In this document: positions 8,901-18,266 of the stretch, piece by piece
Numbering within the stretch: position 1 is the stretch's first letter
How the letters are laid out: every line of letters starts with the position of its first letter
Source of the DNA: Hirudo medicinalis
Taxonomy: Eukaryota; Annelida; Clitellata; Hirudinida; Hirudinidae
Reading direction: 5' to 3'
DNA: 18,266 nucleotides
Assembly: GCA_011800805.1 (NCBI GenBank)
Contig: MPNW01001218.1
Coordinates: 21,603 to 39,868, forward strand
The notes under the pieces: model-generated
What the model was told of the DNA's origin: nothing
What the model saw: the letters and a program-made list of their open reading frames with translations, nothing else
Database searches by the model: none
Position numbers and translations under genes: made by a program

Positions 8901-8915
8901 TAGTCAATGAATGTT

Positions 8916-10027
8916 CGCAGTTGTATGCATGTCATCATTTTTGCATCATTTTGATCTCATCCTTAACAATTTCACTGCTTTTATTATAATTGCTATTTAT
9001 TTTATAAAAAGAAAAGAGTTTTTATTTCCTAATGACTCTTTTCCTGAATCAGAATCAGAAGAGACGACAAAGTGATGCCCTTCATCAAATGATGATGACC
9101 TTCATTAAATGATGATGACCTTCATCCGACTAATCTTCAGCAGACTTCCAAGACTTGATTTCCACAAATTGGAAATTCGACCTAGCCAGGAAATGTAGCA
9201 GAAATTGTGGCGAAATTTTACTGTAATTGCGAGGATTGCATTCCAGTGCTTCGGAAAGTCAAAATTCAAACGAACAGCCATCACTACTATTATGACACAC
9301 ACAAAAATAGCATTTTCATAGATTTTAATTTTCATTTCGTAAAAATGAAAATGCATAGCATGAAAATGGTAGGAGCAATTTAAAAAAATAGAATTAATGT
9401 TTTTCGGGGATAAAACAAAACCGACTCTGCTTCAATCACTGAGTTTAAAGTCTCATGGATGATATCAATTTCCCGTTACTCTCATTAATATTCATTATCC
9501 AATTTAATGATCATAGCAATCAGTCTGGTGATAATTCATTGGGGACCGCATTTTTAATTAAACCGCTGTGCAAAGTCTTTGAAGTCCTTTGAACTTACAG
9601 CTGCCTCATGTTTATTCATAGATTTTGTCTGGAGCTGAAGAAAGAAAGACATGTGACATTGATTGGACCTGCATTATCCTAATGATGAATGGTTGGAATA
9701 AAATCAATTCTTAACAAAAAAAATCCGAAAACGTAACATTTCAAGAATAAAAGAGTTGGAGCTGGATGAGAAAATAATGGAAGCTAGTGATAGAAGGAAG
9801 GAAATGAGAAGAAATAAATTAAATATTTATAAAATATATTAAATATTTATGAAAATGCTCCTGATATGTAGAAAGGGGGTATTGTGACGGTAATCTTCGC
9901 AAATGGAAAAGATTTTGTATTAACTCGAAATGTCATAAAAAAAAATATTTTTTCATGCTTTTTAGGACCTTTTTGTTGAAACACCCAAAAACGTAGGTAT
10001 AAATGAGAATTCAAAAAGAAAGGATCA
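8916..10027. other. No gene recognised; includes a 20-base tandem repeat
   Basis: AT-rich sequence. A 20-base unit (CCTTCATYAAATGATGATGA) is repeated about 2.4 times at 9079-9125. A minus-strand frame of 83 codons at 9105-9356 has no recognisable motif and is probably chance. Confidence 0.6.
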
Positions 10028-10362
10028 TCTTAAGACAGGGGTGGGCAAACCACGGCCCGCCAGAGTATTTTTAAGCGGCCCGTATGCATGTACATGTTGC
10101 GATCTTATGTCGATGTTAATTTTCTTTGTTTAGAGTTTTCGCTATATTTTTGAAATTTTATTCCGACTATTTGATTCGAATCTAGAGATATTAAATCGGT
10201 TTTATGGCTCCAGAATATTAGTGATTACTAGTCATTAATTGTTAACATCCCGATTCGAAACTGCTTTTTCGCTCAACCGGAAGAGGGTTTTTGTTTACAA
10301 TTTACATTTTGAGAGGTTTTGTAAAAATTGTAATTTAAAAGCGAATAGACGATTATTTACCC

Positions 10363-10794
10363 ATGAGTGCTGCCAAAAAAAGAAAGATTGAGGACGAATG
10401 TCGTGTTTTTAATGACGAATGGACTGCTAAATACTGCTTCACGAGCGCTGGGAGCAAAGCAGTCTGTTTGATGTGCTGTGAGTGTGTGAGCGTCTTCAAG
10501 GAGTACAACTTAAAAAGACACCATCAAACAAAACATTTGGATTTCGGGCACAATTTAACGAACGAAGAGAGAAAAAGGAAATGCCAGGAGTTGGTTAATA
10601 ATTTAAAGAAGCAGCAAACTGTTTTCACCAAACAGTGTGTAATACAAGATGCTGCAGCCGAAGCCAGTTTGGTGCTGCCATGCGAATCACAACCAGTAAA
10701 CTGGTTCCACAGTTCAAGAACATTATCCAAAATTGTGAACAGTTACGTACTTCTCACTAATTATAATCGTACTCTGTGGTCAGCTTGTATGTAA
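10363..10794 (+). CDS. Truncated hAT transposase: N-terminal BED-type zinc finger with a frameshifted tail
   Basis: The 143-residue frame begins MSAAKKRKIEDE, typical of GTF2IRD2/ZBED-like hAT transposases. It has a BED-type finger: C35-x2-C38, then NLKRHHQTKH with H53 or H54 and H58, after an aromatic W20...Y24. A helical, lysine-rich segment follows to about residue 105. After that the family resemblance stops. In another frame, 10680-10760 encodes RITTSKLVPQFKNIIQ...RTSH and a stop, resembling the C-terminal end of such transposases. The catalytic DDE region and dimerisation domain between them are therefore deleted, and the join near 10665-10685 shifts the frame. AATAAA at 10835-10840 follows the stop. 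The product could bind DNA but not transpose. Confidence 0.8.
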   Translation: MSAAKKRKIEDECRVFNDEWTAKYCFTSAGSKAVCLMCCECVSVFKEYNLKRHHQTKHLDFGHNLTNEERKRKCQELVNNLKKQQTVFTKQCVIQDAAAEASLVLPCESQPVNWFHSSRTLSKIVNSYVLLTNYNRTLWSACM

Positions 10795-10834
10795 ATTAAG
10801 TTCCTTCGTCTTCATAATGATTATGACAGGTAAC

Positions 10835-10840
10835 AATAAA
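10835..10840 (+). promoter_or_regulatory. Poly(A) signal inside the hAT element
   Basis: AATAAA lies 41 bases after the stop of the truncated transposase frame and is followed by a T/G-rich run. It is probably the original transposase gene's signal. Confidence 0.5.
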
Positions 10841-11086
10841 ATTTTGTTGAAATAACTATGAATAGTAAAATCTTATTACCAAATTAGCAACTGGTTTAGT
10901 TTGTATTTTAAAATCTAATGTGCATGTGAAATAAAATGACAAATACATGGTTTTTATCATTAATTCATATTTTCATACGTTGTAAATTGTAATTGAAGTA
11001 GACAAAATATATATGCGGCCCCCGATAACATTCAAGTTTTCAATGTGGCCCTCTGTGGAAAAAGTTTGCCCACCCCTATCTTAAGA

Positions 11087-11520
11087 TAAAGCACCCGCTA
11101 GCTGACGTCCTATTACCAGGTATGGGAGTTTTAGTGCGTTTCAATCAAATAAATCAAGTAAAGTCAATTGCTAAACTGTAAACGAGTAATGAAATTGCAT
11201 AGTCATTGAATTACGAGTTTATAATGAAATGTTTTAGCGCTTTCTTAAAAGCATATAAGTCTGGAAGGCTGACGATATTGTGTGGAATAGTAGCGTAGAC
11301 CAAGGGTACCATGCAAACAATCGAACGAGAACCAACAACAGATTTAGCAAAAGCTGATCTATAATTATTCGACGATCGAATGAGTGTAAAGAAGAGATTT
11401 TTGGAAACATATTATCAAAAAATGAGGCAACATATGATGATCTAGTTTATACATAAAAATGAACAAATGGAAATTATTTATTTGATGAATTTTAAAGACA
11501 TTGGTAAGTTTTCTTAAATT
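11087..11520 (-). mobile_element. Second LINE fragment: ORF2 C-terminus and 3' UTR
   Basis: On the minus strand, a frame at 11390-11211 (59 codons and a stop) has the C-terminal signature of Jockey/CR1-type LINE ORF2: an IRSSNNYR block, then a decayed IPHNI...SLPDLYAFKKALKHF block corresponding to the usual 'N-x-LP...FK-x-x-LK' ending. Just before it, in another frame (about 11475-11415), FHLFIFMYKLDHHMLPHF matches the segment that normally precedes it, with one frameshift near 11400. The rest of the element is not visible and the ends are approximate. It abuts the right end of the hAT element. Confidence 0.7.
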
Positions 11521-12739
11521 GTCTCAATAATGAACGAGAACGAATTAAAAACAACAAGTAGTGAATGAAATAACTACTTTGATTTAAAAAAGAAATTAAT
11601 CAGCGAAATATTTTTTAAACGATTAATATTGAGAAGTAACTATCCCCACGAGATGAATTTGAAATGACTACGAATGCTCCGTTTTCGTTTAAGATTTAGA
11701 ATGAAAACTCTGATTTTTATAAAGCTAGCCACAAAGCTTTTAATTATAAATGATAAACTGATCACTAAATAATGAACGGGATTGTTTCAATCAAAGCCTT
11801 TTTAGGTTTTGGCTGTTCTTCAACAATTCATAATGCCAGAGAGATAAGTCACATCAAGAACCTTTGCAATGGCTATAGAGAATAATGGTCTGTCGTTAAA
11901 ATTTACAAGCAAAAAGCATCACTGACGTAAATGAATATTTTAGCACGAACAATTTATGAAATTATCCAGACACTGGTGATGGAAATAACCATATAAACAA
12001 TAAATGTAAATTAGTTATGCTAATTCAAAAACCGTGGTTCATATTAAAAAGAGAAACGTTCTAATCAATGCAAGCGATAGAGAGCTTGAAGCTTTTAATT
12101 CTGATTACGTAATTCGAGCAAAAACAAGAGACTTTCATTTTGGTGAAATTTTAAACTAACCCCCAGCAAATGCCCTCATGGGCTTTGAAACCCACTATAA
12201 ACCAGCTAGTTTGTTTATGTAAAAGCTTCATTTAGTGAATATCCCAGCGTAAATTGGAATATGTCGAGATAATTCGAACTGTTTAACATTAATTAACACA
12301 TAGTAATTCTGGCCAATCTCAGACTAAGTTTTGGGCGACCAGAACGAACACTGCAACCCGGCAATGGTGGCAGAAGTGTTGACATCCGCAACACAAGGTC
12401 GCACGACCTACCGCCCAAAACCCAACATTCGCAACTTGCCGATTACTGGCATGCCACAGCCCGAGTGAAAGAACTTGCATTCCATTTTCAAAGATATAAA
12501 TCTGCTGCCTCACTCAATTGCAGTAACTAAGCAAACCACATCAGCTAATGAATAACCTAAATGAAATATTACAGAACCATGACTCTTAGCAAGCCGAATT
12601 GCATCACATAAACCACGACTCACAAGAAACTAAGCTTCTCACGATTAATAGCTTCATTTAGTAACCTCACAGCCAGACTCAAACTGCTAAAAATTGCACA
12701 CTATCCTAATCTGCCATAAAAATGTGCTCGAGCCAAGAT
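11521..12739. other. No gene recognised
   Basis: AT-rich to about 12290, then somewhat more GC-rich and C/A-biased on the plus strand up to the SET 3' end. A minus-strand frame of 64 codons (12319-12513) has no recognisable motif. I see no RNA gene or element termini. Confidence 0.5.
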
Positions 12740-12745
12740 TTTATT
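12740..12745 (-). promoter_or_regulatory. Poly(A) signal AATAAA of the SET gene
   Basis: The plus strand reads TTTATT, giving AATAAA on the minus strand 285 bases after the SET stop codon. It is the first canonical signal I see downstream of the stop. Confidence 0.55.
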
Positions 12746-13029
12746 GTGACCATTAGTAACCACACCTAGCAAACACCATAAACAGCAAAGACACTGAAAC
12801 TTCATGCATCCGTTCAAACGATTCAATCCTTCGGTCAGTGGTTACATAAAATAACATAAGACGCCAACGCAACGGCTATTCGCCTACATGAACCAAGCCC
12901 CAAACGTGCTCAAACCACCCGACCATTCACAAGAAACACGAACGTCTTGTCAACATTTTACGAGGAAAATGCGTAAAATGACAGTTGAAAATGTCTTTCC
13001 ATGATAACAGCGGAGACGGATCTGACAAA

Positions 13030-14356
13030 TCAAGCGTCATCTTCATTGCCATCACCTTCCTCCTGTTCGACAAAAATCTCAAATGAACGAGACTGCACTC
13101 GGGTACTTAAGTCATAAAAATGTACTCACGTCATCATCACCGCCGGCATCATCATCGTCCTCATCGCCTTCTCCACCAAGATCCTCATCGACTTCAGATG
13201 CCTGGAACAATGAATTTGAGTTAACATAAGGTTTGTCAACATTACATCATAAAGCACTTACCAGGTAATATTGGAGAGGATTTGGCCAGATATCATCCTT
13301 GATGACCTCTCCTAACTCATCAGCTCCAGCATCTGTGTGGTCCAAGAACCAGCTGAAAAATGAGTCTTGCTGCTCTTCATGGGACCTCTTCTTTCCAACT
13401 TTGGCAGGAGACTGGGACTTCGTCAGATCCTATCAAGAAGCCATCCATAATCATGAATTCAAAATAAACAAGAAATCCCAAGTCTGCCCACCTTGCCAGG
13501 CTTCCAGTTAATGACAGTTGATTTGGATGAGGGTTCACCAGACTCAGTAAGATGAAACTCTTTAGATATTAACTTGTTCTCAAAAAATGGGTTTTCTTCA
13601 AAATGCTGGATAAATTAATCAATGATGTCACAAATCTTCATTACAATGTAGTGAATCTAGTGAAACAGCAAATGCAAAGTGAAAAAGCACTAACAAAGTT
13701 TATCTTGTAACCAGATTTGACATCTTCAAACTCCTGAACCTCCACTTTAGTCAAATACTGCAAAGCCTCCTCATCCTCCTCACCCAGCAGGGCTGAAACT
13801 TGTGGATGATTGACAAAAGCAGTCACCCAGAAGTTTGGAATCTTGGCAATCAAATCCGATCGTCGCTGGAAATGAGGCTGTCGAAGTTTGTTGTACTTTT
13901 GTTCGACTTTCAGAATTTCATCGCTACACTGCTCATTCAGTCGATCGATGTCGTTCTGGACCTCATCGATATGTTCGATGGCTTCTTGCTGCTCTGTATC
14001 TTAAATGAAGACGATATTCATTAACGTAATCTGATAACAAACGCAATTACATAAGATGCGTCTGTAGCGCTAGCGTACGCAAGCATTTGAAATGGCGACT
14101 AAGCGGCAGTCTCGAAGAGGAAAACAATTCTGGTCGATCATATCCCCCAGAATTAACAATCCTAAACAAGTCAGAATACAGAGCAATCGATCAGCGCGGG
14201 CTACACAGGCACGCCACGCGAGAAATGTATTGTAAATCCGACAATTTTACCATTAGCACGACGACTACAAATCAAACATAAATATTAACCGGCTTGATCG
14301 TCCTGGTTATCGTTTTTAGTTTTCCCAGTCTTCTGAACTTTCGGTGCGCTCGCCAT
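13030..14356 (-). CDS. SET: SET / template-activating factor I (I2PP2A), NAP-family histone chaperone
   Basis: Six exons, listed 5' to 3' on the minus strand: 14356-14290, 13999-13695, 13605-13492, 13429-13262, 13201-13130, 13062-13030. All introns (290, 89, 62, 60 and 67 bases) are GT-AG and the phases agree, giving 252 residues. The ATG sits in AAAATGG. Exon 2 holds the dimerisation helix ([20 protein letters not shown], residues 25-44) and the start of the earmuff domain ([21 protein letters not shown]). Exons 3 and 4 carry [16 protein letters not shown] and [17 protein letters not shown]. The acidic tail (from about 220, 20 Asp/Glu in 34 residues) is shorter than the vertebrate one. Known members are mainly nuclear, bind histones, block histone acetylation and inhibit phosphatase PP2A. 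It appears intact. Confidence 0.97.
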
Positions 14357-14420
14357 TTTAACAACTTTTGGAAGAGACTCGTGAAAGAAAGAACAAACTG
14401 CGCATGTCGGAGCTTGAAAG
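14357..14420 (-). promoter_or_regulatory. SET 5' UTR and possible core promoter
   Basis: Upstream of the SET ATG the minus strand has a pyrimidine-rich run (GTTCTTTCTTTCACGAG) suitable for a 5' UTR and, at about 14398-14407, CATGCGCAG, which resembles half of an NRF-1 site. No TATA box is evident close by. The transcription start is not determined. Confidence 0.3.
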
Positions 14421-15734
14421 ATATTGTGTTACATTTCAAAAAGTTTCAATTTTGGTTAAATATTTTACACAAAATTAATTTTAATTACAATATCATTGCT
14501 AATTTCTTTAATTTTTTAAAATTTAATTATTAAAACTGCCACAATACAACATATTTGGTTCGAAAGACGTCACTATGGAAGACTAATTTTTCATGGCACT
14601 TCGACAATCTCTGGAATTATTTGAGTGATTGTCATAGTTATAATAAATTTTATTTGATGTTTATATAATATTAAATACACTTTAGAAGAAAATGAATAAT
14701 TTTCAAACCGAACAACGATTTATCTAGAAAGATGTCTAAAAACTGAAACGCTATAATTGATCAGCAAAGAATGTTTTACATTTTATTCTGTAATTATTAT
14801 ATAGTAATATGGTAAGTCTGTTAAGTCTATTAATTTGTTGTAATATTAACGGATGCCAACAAAACATAGATTAACAGACTAGCGAGAGTCCGCGGTTTAA
14901 GACAAATATTCCTTACCGCTATTTTCACTACCCGTGATATTTTTTTTTATATGCAACAACAAAATTTTGAAAATTAAAGATTTTTTAAAGAAAATTTTAC
15001 AAATAAACCAACATCGCAGGAATTTATGAAACGTTCGCATGTGGGTGACTACTTAATGTTGAACTTTGTTAGAAATCAATTTTCAATAATCTTTAGATGA
15101 TATTTCAGGCAATAAATTTGAAAATCTGTATTTAAATAAATAATTTCGAACTGAATCATTTGTGCAATTTAATCAGGTTTTCAAAATGGCCTTGCTAGGG
15201 AAAGAAGCAATGCAATTCTTTTTTCAAACAGCGCACATGGAGCTTTCCAGGGACCAATCGAAATCGCACTTATTGGCCTTCTAGGAAAATGTTTTTCCCG
15301 AAACCATAGCAACAAGGATAGTTTTTTTTTTCAGCGAAAATATTTTAAAAATTGATTGCAGAGACACCTACAGATTCATGAACTGATGGACCACGTACCC
15401 ATGCCATTTTAAATCAGTAGAATTTATTTTCTGTAATTTAATTAATAAAATATTACGTTTAGTTCTGAGTTTGAGATTCATTCAAGCAAAGTATGCACTG
15501 ACTTAAGTAAGTAAAACCTGCGATACCTCAAAACGAGATTTTGCAATTTTAGAATATTAGAATTCCAAAAATATTAAAATTGTTGGGCTGGTCGCAAGAC
15601 TTTCAAGCACCGGTTTTAAAATTTTTAACCTTGAATTGCTAGTGTGAAAGTTTTTGTTCGAGTTACCATGCAGTTTGAACAATTCTTTGGCCAGACGTTC
15701 ATTTCAAAAGTCTTCTCTTTAAGACAGAATTCTT
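14421..15734. other. No gene recognised; one short CCAAT-rich segment
   Basis: Very AT-rich sequence. At about 15185-15325 it becomes more balanced. It carries an ATG GCC frame of 31 codons (from 15186), a CCAAT and an inverted CCAAT (ACCAATC and TTATTGG near 15253-15276) and ACCATAGCAAC, similar to half of an RFX X-box. This could be a promoter, but no gene is seen beside it. Confidence 0.45.
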
Positions 15735-15870
15735 CAGTGTTGTACAAAGTACTGCTCTTCAGTACTTAAGTAAAAGCACAAAAACACCTCAAAATTTACT
15801 TAAGCAAAAGTAAAAGTATTTGTTAAAAATGTGCTCAAGTAAAAGTAAATAGTATCAGCATTACAAAGTT
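15735..15870 (+). mobile_element. Possible terminal fragment of a hAT-like non-autonomous element
   Basis: CAGTGTTGTACAAAGTACT at 15735 resembles the terminus of a group of hAT-like elements that continue with repeated AAGTAAAAGTA motifs. Such motifs recur here (15767-15778, 15802-15817, 15836-15850), partly as TTAAGTAAAAG. No matching right end or 8-base duplication of GAATTCTT was found, so it is at most a fragment. Confidence 0.35.
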
Positions 15871-16197
15871 ACTAGTAATAGTCATTCGTCAATCATCTTA
15901 TGCTATATTATTGTGATCGACATCATTCCGTCATGTTTCAAACGTAATCCTGGACTAATGTGTAAAATGTTAAAACTACAAACTGTAATAACTAAGTAGT
16001 AACATTCACACTAATGAAAGTGTTTTTCCTCAATCAATGTATAATGGATAGTCTTACAGAAGTTTGTTATGTTTTGTAATGTAACGCAAATTAATGTAGT
16101 TTAATGTAAATATAATAAAGGAATCTAGACTTATTAAATTCACAAATTATTCTACACCATATTGCATATAACACTAACTCCTAATCAATCATTCAGT
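15871..16197. other. No gene recognised
   Basis: AT-rich sequence with short TGTAA/TTAATGTA-type near-repeats around 16070-16115. No motif, terminus or reading frame of note. Confidence 0.5.
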
Positions 16198-16275
16198 CAA
16201 TAAATAAATAAATAAATAAATAAGTAAATCAATCAATCAACCAATAAATAAATAAATCAATCAATCACTCAATCG
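16198..16275. repeat. AATA/AATC tetranucleotide microsatellite
   Basis: A compound array: AAAT units, then AATC units, then AAAT, then AATC again, with single-base variants. Confidence 0.93.
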
Positions 16276-16782
16276 ATGCTAACATTATGTTCGATAAAAG
16301 TACTAGTTTCATTGATCACTTATTTGCAAAAGTTTAAACACACATAGAGCCAATAAAAGCAATAATCATAATATTCAAATTATTACAATGCCACATAACT
16401 TTCTCCGAATAAATAACACTTTCAAAAAATTTCATGTAAATTGTAAAGCATTGTCAGAACAGTCGTAAACATCTCAGCGCATCATCACAAGAGCACACCA
16501 GCACGACATTCTCGCTCATTCACTCCTTCACTCCTGAGAAATTGCATGGATTCAGTGGAGTGAACCTCTTTGATGCCAGAGGAAATCTGTCAACTTCTCC
16601 GCCAGCTTTTTGGATTTTCCAGTTAAATATTTCTTCTTTCACGCTGAATTAATTGTTAAAATCTTTTTATTTATTTTATAGAAATTCCGCAAAAAGGTCG
16701 CTCTAGAAGAAGGGACTTAAGATTTAAAGCAAACACAGAAATTGTTATAAATATTTATATAGCACACATTTATTTGGCATAT
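16276..16782. other. No gene recognised
   Basis: AT-rich unique-looking sequence between two microsatellites. Slightly less AT-rich around 16480-16620, but without a supported reading frame. Confidence 0.5.
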
Positions 16783-16812
16783 TATCATCATTATTATTGT
16801 TGTTATTAATAC

Positions 16813-16875
<63 letters not shown>

Positions 16876-16969
16876 TACCATCATTATTATTGTTGTTATT
16901 GTTATTATTGTTATTATTATTATTGTTATTATTTTTGTTATCATCATCATCATCATCATCATCATCATT
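16783..16969. repeat. Compound ATT / GTT / ATC trinucleotide microsatellite
   Basis: A long run of ATT units with GTT variants passes into nine or so ATC units at 16940-16968. Long frames of poly-Ile or poly-Leu crossing it are by-products. Confidence 0.96.
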
Positions 16970-17514
16970 AATTCAATTTGGAAAACAAACCTTATCAAGT
17001 CGTTTAAAAGGGGACTTTGCAGTCAAACCTCTTAACAAATTTCAACTGCTTTCAATTTCAGCTGAAAGTGCTTTTGAGAAGAATATTCAATTATTTTGTA
17101 CCAACCATCGTCGTCGTCGAAGACGTCATCACTTGCACAAGCAATTATAATAATAACAACATCATAATATAAAACTATTTCTAACACAATTTCAAATTCT
17201 CCAACAATAACAGTCACGGCAACAACAACAACAACAACAACGACCACAACAGACAAATTAAATCTACGGCGACGACCAACCACAACCAGCGACACCAGCG
17301 CCAAGCAGCGTGCACTCGCCGCGTGCACCTGCTCAGCTGCACTGCGTAAATAAAATGTCTCCCAAACGTGCAAGCGCCCAGGGTCGTCTGCCTCTCTTAA
17401 AATCAATCCTGCACGTCGTCGTCGTCGTCGTCGTCATTCTCCTTGGTTAACAAGTGCTAACACTTACAAGTGTACATACATCGACTCCTACTCCTTTCTC
17501 TAATTAGGGTGATC
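16970..17514. other. Low-complexity stretch with CAA and CGT repeats, no gene recognised
   Basis: Contains CGT units at 17107-17121, a CAA run at 17220-17240 and a CGT run at 17414-17435. The more GC-balanced segment at 17240-17400 has open frames on both strands, but the minus-strand 124-codon frame (17032-17406) consists largely of poly-Val and acidic low-complexity residues produced by the repeats. Confidence 0.55.
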
Positions 17515-17612
17515 GTGTTGGTGATGATGATGATGACAATGACAATGACGACGATGATGACGATGATGGTGATAGTGATGGTGATGATAGTGATGATGGT
17601 GATGATGATGGC
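17515..17612. repeat. GAT/GAC/GGT trinucleotide-type array
   Basis: Imperfect GATGAT, GACAAT, GACGAT and GGTGAT units without interruption. Confidence 0.85.
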
Positions 17613-17734
17613 TGTTGTGATAGCGACCAATTAAGCCGTTTCACGGGGGTAATAAATCAAATCAGGATTAATTGACATCATTAATTGAATGGTTGATCAA
17701 GCTTGGAATAAATCATAAATATCGATCATTCATA

Positions 17735-17822
17735 CATTCACTCATTCATTCATTCATTCGTTCGTTCGTTCGTTCGTTCATTAATTCGTTCATTTTCCAT
17801 TCACTCATTCATTAACTCATTA
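17735..17822. repeat. CATT/CGTT tetranucleotide microsatellite
   Basis: CATT units change abruptly to about five GTTC units and return to CATT-like units, which suggests one unit mutated and was then amplified. Confidence 0.92.
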
Positions 17823-18098
17823 CCTCCTGCATTATTCTCTCCTCTTTCATGCATTCCTTCATACATCGGTGGATCTCTGGAGTCTATGTTTAGGAGAGAT
17901 AGCGGTGAATGGGGGGGCTGGTCTCTTGCGGATTTTCCAGGCGGATGGAGGGAGCGATAAGAGGGTGAATGAGAATCCAGCCGTGCGTTTTAAACCCGTG
18001 AGAGGCATTTATTGGGGATTAATTTAAAATTTCATTCAAAAACGAAGTATCTCGACTTGTTTCTATTCCACTGGTTCATTTCAATGAAGGCTTTGTCG
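17823..18098. other. No gene recognised
   Basis: Mixed sequence with a G-rich patch (17880-17970, including a run of seven G at 17911-17917). No supported reading frame. Confidence 0.5.

Positions 18099-18266
<168 letters not shown>

Larger units (their letters stand above)
7266..8908 (-). mobile_element. LINE (CR1/L2/Jockey-like) fragment, truncated and internally deleted, hosting a SINE
   Basis: Read on the minus strand, the element starts inside ORF2 with a pre-RT segment (FNTYFANIGSDL near 8870-8835). It continues through RT motifs: a QHGFR-like block near 8440, LDLAK near 8345, GVPQGS at 8180-8163 followed by ILGPLLFLIY, and catalytic FADD at 7889-7878. Stops and frameshifts are present, one of them within the LDLAK region. 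The RT thumb is followed almost at once by 3' UTR-like sequence, so the usual C-terminal domain appears deleted. The 3' end has a perfect hairpin (7370-7384, AATCCC/GGGATT) and a TTTGA-type tail repeat. GAATGTT flanks both ends (7259-7265 and 8909-8915), a plausible target duplication. The clade is inferred from motif style. Confidence 0.88.
10028..11086 (+). mobile_element. hAT (Charlie/Buster-like) DNA transposon, internally deleted, with both ends and target duplication
   Basis: The element itself spans 10036-11078 (1043 bases). Terminal inverted repeats are CAGGGGTGGGCAAAC on the left and the complement of TAGGGGTGGGCAAAC on the right, differing only at the outermost base. It is flanked by the 8-base duplication TCTTAAGA (10028-10035 and 11079-11086), the length diagnostic for hAT. 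The duplication is itself palindromic with TA at its centre, the pattern reported for Buster-group hATs. Subterminal GGCCC motifs occur near both ends. An autonomous hAT would be roughly 2-4 kb; here most of the transposase is missing. Orientation follows the coding remnant. Confidence 0.93.

Noticed and set aside
13299..13511. Plus-strand 70-codon frame
   Set aside because: It is antisense to SET exons 3 and 4.
13641..13853. Single 70-codon minus-strand frame as a separate small gene
   Set aside because: It is part of SET exon 2 read through the donor site at 13694 into intron 2.
14087..14281. Plus-strand 64-codon frame
   Set aside because: It lies in SET intron 1, antisense to it, and has no recognisable features.
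17032..17406. Minus-strand 124-codon frame
   Set aside because: The poly-Val and acidic runs come from trinucleotide repeats, and the remainder has no recognisable motif.

Overview
This window looks like AT-rich nuclear DNA of a metazoan, most likely an invertebrate. The evidence is a six-exon gene with GT-AG introns, four of them only 60-89 bases long, together with LINE, tRNA-derived SINE, Ty3/gypsy and hAT-type remnants and many tri- and tetranucleotide microsatellites. A lophotrochozoan such as an annelid is a guess from overall style only. Both window edges lie inside microsatellites, so this may be one whole assembly contig.

Layout. Positions 1-192 are a GATG microsatellite with a 60-base higher-order period. 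At 272-401 there is a possible coding exon. At 549-791 and 3395-3577 there are two exon candidates that splice in frame into a small single-pass membrane protein of unknown function, with a poly(A) signal at 3880. The 2.6 kb intron between them holds a decayed, deleted Ty3/gypsy element (about 1226-2955) and an exact 127-base duplication on either side of a single N, which looks like an assembly join error.

From 4.5 to 7.2 kb there is no convincing gene. This part has a GC-rich patch with hairpins, a tRNA-like SINE head and simple repeats. From 7266 to 8908 a minus-strand LINE reverse-transcriptase fragment is interrupted by a plus-strand SINE with a 6-base target duplication. From 10036 to 11078 there is a complete but internally deleted hAT transposon with an 8-base target duplication. 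It keeps an open reading frame for the BED zinc finger, while the transposase C-terminal tail survives out of frame. A second LINE 3' fragment follows (11.1-11.5 kb).

The clearest gene is on the minus strand at 14356-13030: an apparently intact SET (template-activating factor I / I2PP2A) gene of the NAP histone-chaperone family, 252 residues, with six exons whose phases all agree and a poly(A) signal at 12745-12740. From 14.4 kb to the right end I see no further gene, only a probable hAT-like terminal fragment near 15735 and many microsatellites. I see no operon-like organisation. The genes appear independent, and much of the rest is mobile-element debris and simple repeats. I found no clearly new biological system. 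The most interesting items are the hAT deletion derivative with a free-standing BED-finger reading frame and the unidentified membrane protein.
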